Shown: piece by piece, positions 60,546 to 64,000 of the stretch | How the letters are laid out: each line of letters starts with the position of its first letter | Numbering within the stretch: the stretch's first letter is position 1 | Assembly: GCF_900094565.1 (NCBI RefSeq) | Contig: NZ_FMAF01000009.1 | Location: forward strand, 156,015 to 220,014 | Direction of reading: 5' to 3' | Length of the DNA stretch: 64,000 bases | From: Martinezella lusitana | GTDB taxonomy: Bacteria > Pseudomonadota > Alphaproteobacteria > Rhizobiales > Rhizobiaceae | Notes under the pieces: model-generated | Database searches by the model: none | Seen by the model: only the letters and a program-made list of their open reading frames with translations | What the model was told of the DNA's origin: nothing | Program-made: the position numbers and the translations under genes

Positions 60546-61543
60546 AGAAGAGCATCCTTCAACGAATGGCCGAGGAGGCCGTCAATCGCACCGAGACGGT
60601 TGAGGCTGACGCCACTGAAAAGCCTGTCCCTTCACGACGGCATTCATCGCCTGTTATCGCCAACGTCGGAAAATCCCTTGCGCACCTTGGTGAGGACAGC
60701 ATCCTGTCGATCGATCCGTCTAGAATCGATCGCTCACCCTACCAGGACCGATTCAACAACGATCACGAGGCCGAAGCCGAACTTGAGGCCTTGAAGGTTT
60801 CGATCGCGGCCGAAGGACAGAAAATACCCGTCCTCGTTCGGCCGCATCCAAGCAAACCTGATTACTACCAGCTCGCTTATGGCCACCGCCGTCTGGCAGC
60901 CATAAAATCCTTGATGGCGGACTCCGAACGACCGGAGACCGTCAAAATAAAGGCGCATGTCCGCAATCTCACGGATCGGCAGCTCATCGAAGAACAGGCT
61001 GTTGAAAATGGTGTGCGCGAAAACCTGACCTGGATAGAGCAAGCAATGTGGGCGGTTCAGTTAAAGGAAGCCGGCTTGTCTCATCGTGCCATTTGTCCGG
61101 TATTGGCTCTGTCCGAAGCGGCCGTGTCACACCTGTTTCGTGTCACCTCCGTCATTCCGGCTGACATCATCTTTGCCATCGGTCGCGCCAAATCCGTCGG
61201 TCGTCCGAAGTGGACTGCTTTCGCCGAGCTTCTGAAGGACGATAGCAAGGTCGCCGCTGTTCGCCAGATCCTGGACACCACCGATTTTCTGTCGAAAGAC
61301 GGAGCGGGCCGTATCGGCATGGCAATGGACAGGGCCAGTGGCATCATTCCTACAGAGCCGGACGAGTCGTCCAATGTGATCAACTTTACGCTCGGCGAAC
61401 GGCTGTTCGGGCGGATGAAAAGTTCGTCCACAGGTACCACAGTCACTATCCCGAAAAAGCAAGATGCGTTCGCTCGCTGGTTGGCGGAGCGGATGCCTGA
61501 GCTCGTACGGGAGTACGATCATCAATTGGGCCGCGTAAAATGA
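60542..61543 (+). CDS. repB: RepB, ParB-type centromere-binding protein
   Basis: A 333-residue ParB/Spo0J-type protein. Recognisable motifs are YGHRRLAAIKSLMAD, EEQAVENGVRENLTWIEQAMW and an HTH region (AICPVLALSEAAVSHLFR). It binds parS and works with RepA in partition; the start at 60542 overlaps the repA stop. The ORF frame extends further upstream into repA and is not used. Confidence 0.95.
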   Translation: MKKSILQRMAEEAVNRTETVEADATEKPVPSRRHSSPVIANVGKSLAHLGEDSILSIDPSRIDRSPYQDRFNNDHEAEAELEALKVSIAAEGQKIPVLVRPHPSKPDYYQLAYGHRRLAAIKSLMADSERPETVKIKAHVRNLTDRQLIEEQAVENGVRENLTWIEQAMWAVQLKEAGLSHRAICPVLALSEAAVSHLFRVTSVIPADIIFAIGRAKSVGRPKWTAFAELLKDDSKVAAVRQILDTTDFLSKDGAGRIGMAMDRASGIIPTEPDESSNVINFTLGERLFGRMKSSSTGTTVTIPKKQDAFARWLAERMPELVREYDHQLGRVK

Positions 61544-61585
61544 GGTCTGGTAAAGCAGTCTATCTGGTTCAAAAGGAGCAATAGC

Positions 61586-61665
61586 GCAAAGAAAAAGGCC
61601 ACCAAAACGTTCCCGTCGTGGAAGCCTTCCTCAAGTCCTTAAGCAAGATCGAGAATCGCATTTCC
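61586..61665 (-). ncRNA. probable antisense counter-transcribed RNA (ctRNA) of repABC
   Basis: repABC plasmids carry a small antisense RNA in the repB-repC gap that limits repC expression and sets incompatibility. On the minus strand here AAGG-CTT-CCAC pairs with GTGG-CCTT around a GACGGGAACGTTTTG loop and is followed by TTTTTCTTT (61586-61629), the shape of its intrinsic terminator. The 5' end is estimated; its promoter has not been located. Confidence 0.5.
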
Positions 61666-61737
61666 ACGAATCACAGTCAAGAGTCTTGGCACCGTTTTTG
61701 GTGAGCGGATTTCTTTTGCCTTATGAAAGGTGAAGAA

Positions 61738-62991
61738 ATGGAACGTGGACATGTCACGACGCCCTTTGGGCGGCGGTCGATGTCGTTTGCCTTGTTGGCA
61801 CGGCAACGACAAATCAGCGAAGCAAAGCCTGAGACCAAGCGAAATAAATGGAAGCTCTTCAGGGCCGTTTGCGAGGCTCGCGAGGAACTGAATGTCTCCG
61901 ATCGATCTCTATCGGTCCTCGATGCTCTATTGTCGTTCTACCCGTCTGATGAACTCACTGCGAACAACGACCTCATCGTCTTTCCGTCGAATGCCCAGCT
62001 TTCGATACGCGCAAGAGGTATGACTGCAGCTACGTTGAGACGTCATCTGGCCGCACTCGTCGACGCTGGCCTTATCCTTCGCAAAGACAGCGCTAACGGC
62101 AAGCGATTTGCACGGCGGAGCAGGGCAGGGGAGATCAACGAAGCTTTCGGCTTCAATTTGGCTCCGCTGCTGGTACGCGCAAGGGAGATCGAGGGGATCG
62201 CCGCGAAAATCACAGCCGATCGGGAGTATTTTCACACAACAAGGGAACGGATCAGCCTATGCCGGCGCGACATAACCAAGCTTATCCAGCTGGCGCTAGA
62301 CGGTCACGTAGAAGGCGAGTGGGGCCTGATCCACGACCGGTTCCGCACGTGCCTTGCATCTTTGCCTCGCCGCCCGTCGCTCGAAGAACTCCAATTTCTC
62401 CTCGGCCGTTTAGTTGAGCTTCGCACAACGATCGTCAAGCTCTTGGACGAGCACGATAAAACGCAAAATATGTGCGCCAAAGAATCCCAAAATGAGCGCC
62501 ACATACAGGATTCACAAACACAATCCATTTCTGAATCTGAAACCGTCCAGGAAGCGCAACCGACGAAGCCTCTTGGTTCACCGTCCGCCTTTGAGGCTGG
62601 GAAAAAAATCCGCCCATCCGCCGGCGAAACTACTGGCGTGCCGCTAAAGTCGCTTCAGCCCTCAGTTCCACTAGATACTGTGCTTCGAGCATGCCTTGAA
62701 ATCGCTCCCTACGGTCCGGGTGGAGAGATCCGGACATGGCACGACCTCCTGACTGCAACAGCTGTTCTGCGACCCATGCTTCAAATAAGCCCGTCAGCTT
62801 TCCATGAAGCCTGCCAGGTCATGGGACCCGAAAATGCCGGCGTCGCCATTGCGTGCATTTTTGAAAGGGGAGGTCATATCAACTCTGCAGGCGCTTACCT
62901 CCGCAACCTCACAAGACGAGCTACAGAGCGACAATTCACAATCAGACCGATGGTCTCAGCCCTCCTAAGGGCTAGGGCAGGCGCATCGTGA
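61738..62991 (+). CDS. repC: RepC, replication initiator of the repABC replicon
   Basis: A 417-residue RepC. The typical N-terminus is HVTTPFGRRSMSFALLARQR, and the winged-helix region includes TAATLRRHLAALVDAGLI. The C-terminal part has GPENAGVAIACIFERGGHIN and AGAYLRNLTRRA. It is essential for replication and acts at an origin within its own gene. The start at 61738 has AAGGTG six bases upstream and the usual family N-terminus; an ATG five codons upstream is less likely. The 194-base gap to repB contains the ctRNA. Confidence 0.95.
   Translation: MERGHVTTPFGRRSMSFALLARQRQISEAKPETKRNKWKLFRAVCEAREELNVSDRSLSVLDALLSFYPSDELTANNDLIVFPSNAQLSIRARGMTAATLRRHLAALVDAGLILRKDSANGKRFARRSRAGEINEAFGFNLAPLLVRAREIEGIAAKITADREYFHTTRERISLCRRDITKLIQLALDGHVEGEWGLIHDRFRTCLASLPRRPSLEELQFLLGRLVELRTTIVKLLDEHDKTQNMCAKESQNERHIQDSQTQSISESETVQEAQPTKPLGSPSAFEAGKKIRPSAGETTGVPLKSLQPSVPLDTVLRACLEIAPYGPGGEIRTWHDLLTATAVLRPMLQISPSAFHEACQVMGPENAGVAIACIFERGGHINSAGAYLRNLTRRATERQFTIRPMVSALLRARAGAS
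62455..62550 (+). promoter_or_regulatory. candidate oriV region inside repC
   Basis: This part of repC is distinctly A/T-rich compared with the rest (runs such as AAAACGCAAAATATG and CACAAACACAATCC) and codes for a Gln/Ser/Glu-rich linker. In studied repABC plasmids oriV lies in such a segment within repC. Location here is inferred from composition only. Confidence 0.35.
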
Positions 62992-63206
62992 AACGGCCGC
63001 GTCATTGATAGAAAATCTCGACATCGTCTTCTAGCTCGACGTAACCGGCGCCGACTCACCGCTGACCAGGGAAGTGGCAGGTCTGCTGCTTCAATGTGCA
63101 GAACTGATCGATTGCGTCTTTCCGTAACCGCCGTTCCGGCACCACGTTGTCCTAGCCGCTGTAATCTGTGATCGGCTTTCCATGGATGAGCGAAGGGAGT
63201 TTCTCC

Positions 63207-63338
63207 ATGGAGAGTACATTGGAGGTTCTAGCGACCACGAAGTCTGGACGTGAGGTTCACCGGCACTGGCCGGACGAGGTAATCAGGAGCAGTATATCAT
63301 TATGTGATTATCTGGCAGAAGGATCGAAGGCCGAGTGA
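63207..63338 (+). pseudogene. possible IS66 TnpA-like N-terminal remnant
   Basis: Forty-three codons starting MESTLEVLATTKSGREVHRH then WPDEVIRSS. The RRHWPDEVK-like motif and length of the N-terminal part recall the small OrfA of rhizobial IS66 elements, but the matching part is short and the frame breaks after it. The rest of 62992-63688 shows no gene I can support. Confidence 0.35.
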
Positions 63339-63688
63339 ATGCTCTTCCATTCGTGGCCGAAGAGCTGGTCGCAGCAACGGTCTATCAGGCTACTTGCAGC
63401 GCTGGCATCCTCAAGCGCTCCAGCGATCCGTCAACCACCGGGTCAACATACAAAATGCGATCGGGGAAGGATTCCACGATGAAGTCTAACCACGCCTCTA
63501 ACCGCTTAGAGCGTTCGACTCCGCCATTCGACTCCTCACAAGGCGCGCAAGATCCGGTGTTGGCGATGACGCATGCCTTGGCTGAGGCCGCTTCGTCCGT
63601 CGCCATATCAAGTTCACGCCGACGATCGCTATCTTTGGCGATGCCACATGGTGGGCAGCAACCAAAGCTCGCCGGCGCGATCAAAGCG

Positions 63689-64000
63689 TTACTGCACGAG
63701 TTCCCGGATCTTGTAGGCAACTTCCGTGCGGTTCGTCGCATTGAGCTTCTTCATGATGTTGCGGATATGAACCTTCACGGTGCTCTCGCAGAGGTTCATT
63801 TCATAGGCAATGATCTTGTTTGCCTTGCCGCGCCTCAGCGCCTCGGCAACGACGACCTCGCGCGGTGTAAACAGACTGTCGAGGCAGCAATTCTTGCTCG
63901 CGGCGGGAGTAATCGACTCCTTGGCAGCCAGAATGCTGCTGGCAGGCACGAATACACCTCCCGCACGGGCAAGGGCCACCGCTTCCGCTGCGACCTTGAC
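63689..64000 (-). CDS. LuxR/NarL-type regulator, C-terminal part (5' end outside window)
   Basis: The visible 103 residues end a NarL/FixJ-type protein. The DNA-binding HTH is FTPREVVVAEALRRGKANKI then YEMNLCESTVKVHIRNIMKK and LNATNRTEVAYKIRELVQ. The preceding AAEAVALARAGGVFVPASSI segment resembles the end of a receiver domain (the usual LxAGGxYVPAS), so it is probably a response regulator. Start and receiver domain lie beyond the right edge. The stop is at 63689. Target genes unknown. Confidence 0.85.
   Translation of the reverse strand, partial: VKVAAEAVALARAGGVFVPASSILAAKESITPAASKNCCLDSLFTPREVVVAEALRRGKANKIIAYEMNLCESTVKVHIRNIMKKLNATNRTEVAYKIRELVQ

Noticed and set aside
63385..63741. 118-codon minus-strand frame overlapping the end of the LuxR-type gene
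   Set aside because: It overlaps the confident regulator gene in another frame and shows no domain.
1..64000. Search for CRISPR arrays, tRNA and rRNA genes
   Set aside because: I found no regularly spaced repeats and no cloverleaf or rRNA-like stretch that I could support by reading; short tRNA-like features could still be missed without a covariance search.

Overview
The window is GC-rich DNA from an alphaproteobacterium of the Rhizobium/Agrobacterium group, most likely a secondary replicon (megaplasmid or chromid). The main evidence is a complete repABC replication and partition cassette near the right end, plus rhizobial family signatures such as an Atu4866-type protein, a DUF4260 protein and IS6-family insertion sequences. 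The gene content is typical of such replicons: uptake systems, small catabolic clusters, many LysR regulators, and a good deal of mobile-element debris.

Layout. 1-3.6 kb: a leftward GalD-like tautomerase / NrtA-type binding protein / ABC ATPase operon with a divergent LysR. 3.7-10.2 kb: two similarly built LysR-controlled modules, each with a leftward reductase followed by small exported proteins; the last gene of the first module is a truncated metallo-beta-lactamase-fold protein. 10.2-22.9 kb: a histidine-kinase remnant, a LysR gene and a tightly packed ten-gene operon. The operon joins a PotABCD-type importer to a flavoprotein monooxygenase, a creatininase-like hydrolase, a CocE-type hydrolase, a CDA-fold deaminase, a questin-oxidase-like protein and a TRZ/ATZ-type amidohydrolase. 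It looks like a complete uptake and breakdown route for an unidentified nitrogenous compound, and an eleventh gene appears to be cut off at its end. 24-32.9 kb: a D-amino-acid-type cluster (Liv-type ABC transporter, maleate-isomerase-like protein, DadA, RidA, GntR regulator, EamA transporter), with two copies of one palindrome in the divergent promoter region. 33-36.1 kb: DUF4260 protein, an IS6 remnant, class II aldolase, HAD hydrolase and a LysR. 36.4-38.1 kb: VapBC and an IS6-family element. 38.1-42.6 kb: a periplasmic binding protein and citrate-type MFS carrier, divergent from a TctDE two-component system. 43.1-50.1 kb: LysR, SDR and MDR oxidoreductases, then broken hydrolases fused to an integrase remnant, a serine hydrolase and a GNAT acetyltransferase. 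50.6-53.1 kb: a CheW/chemoreceptor pair. 53.4-59.1 kb: a gene-poor stretch with a LuxR remnant, one exported protein, a serine recombinase, and decayed cation-efflux, TniQ and TniB genes. 59.1-63 kb: two parS-like palindromes and repA-repB-repC with a probable antisense RNA. 63.2-64 kb: a possible IS66 fragment and the end of a LuxR-type response regulator that runs off the window.

How it works together: most clusters pair one importer with a few enzymes and their own regulator, so the replicon appears to carry a set of independent substrate-use modules. Remnants of IS6, Tn402/Tn5053-like, integrase and possibly IS66 elements lie at several module boundaries, which fits assembly by repeated insertion and deletion. 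Substrates are inferred from family membership only; none can be read directly from the sequence.
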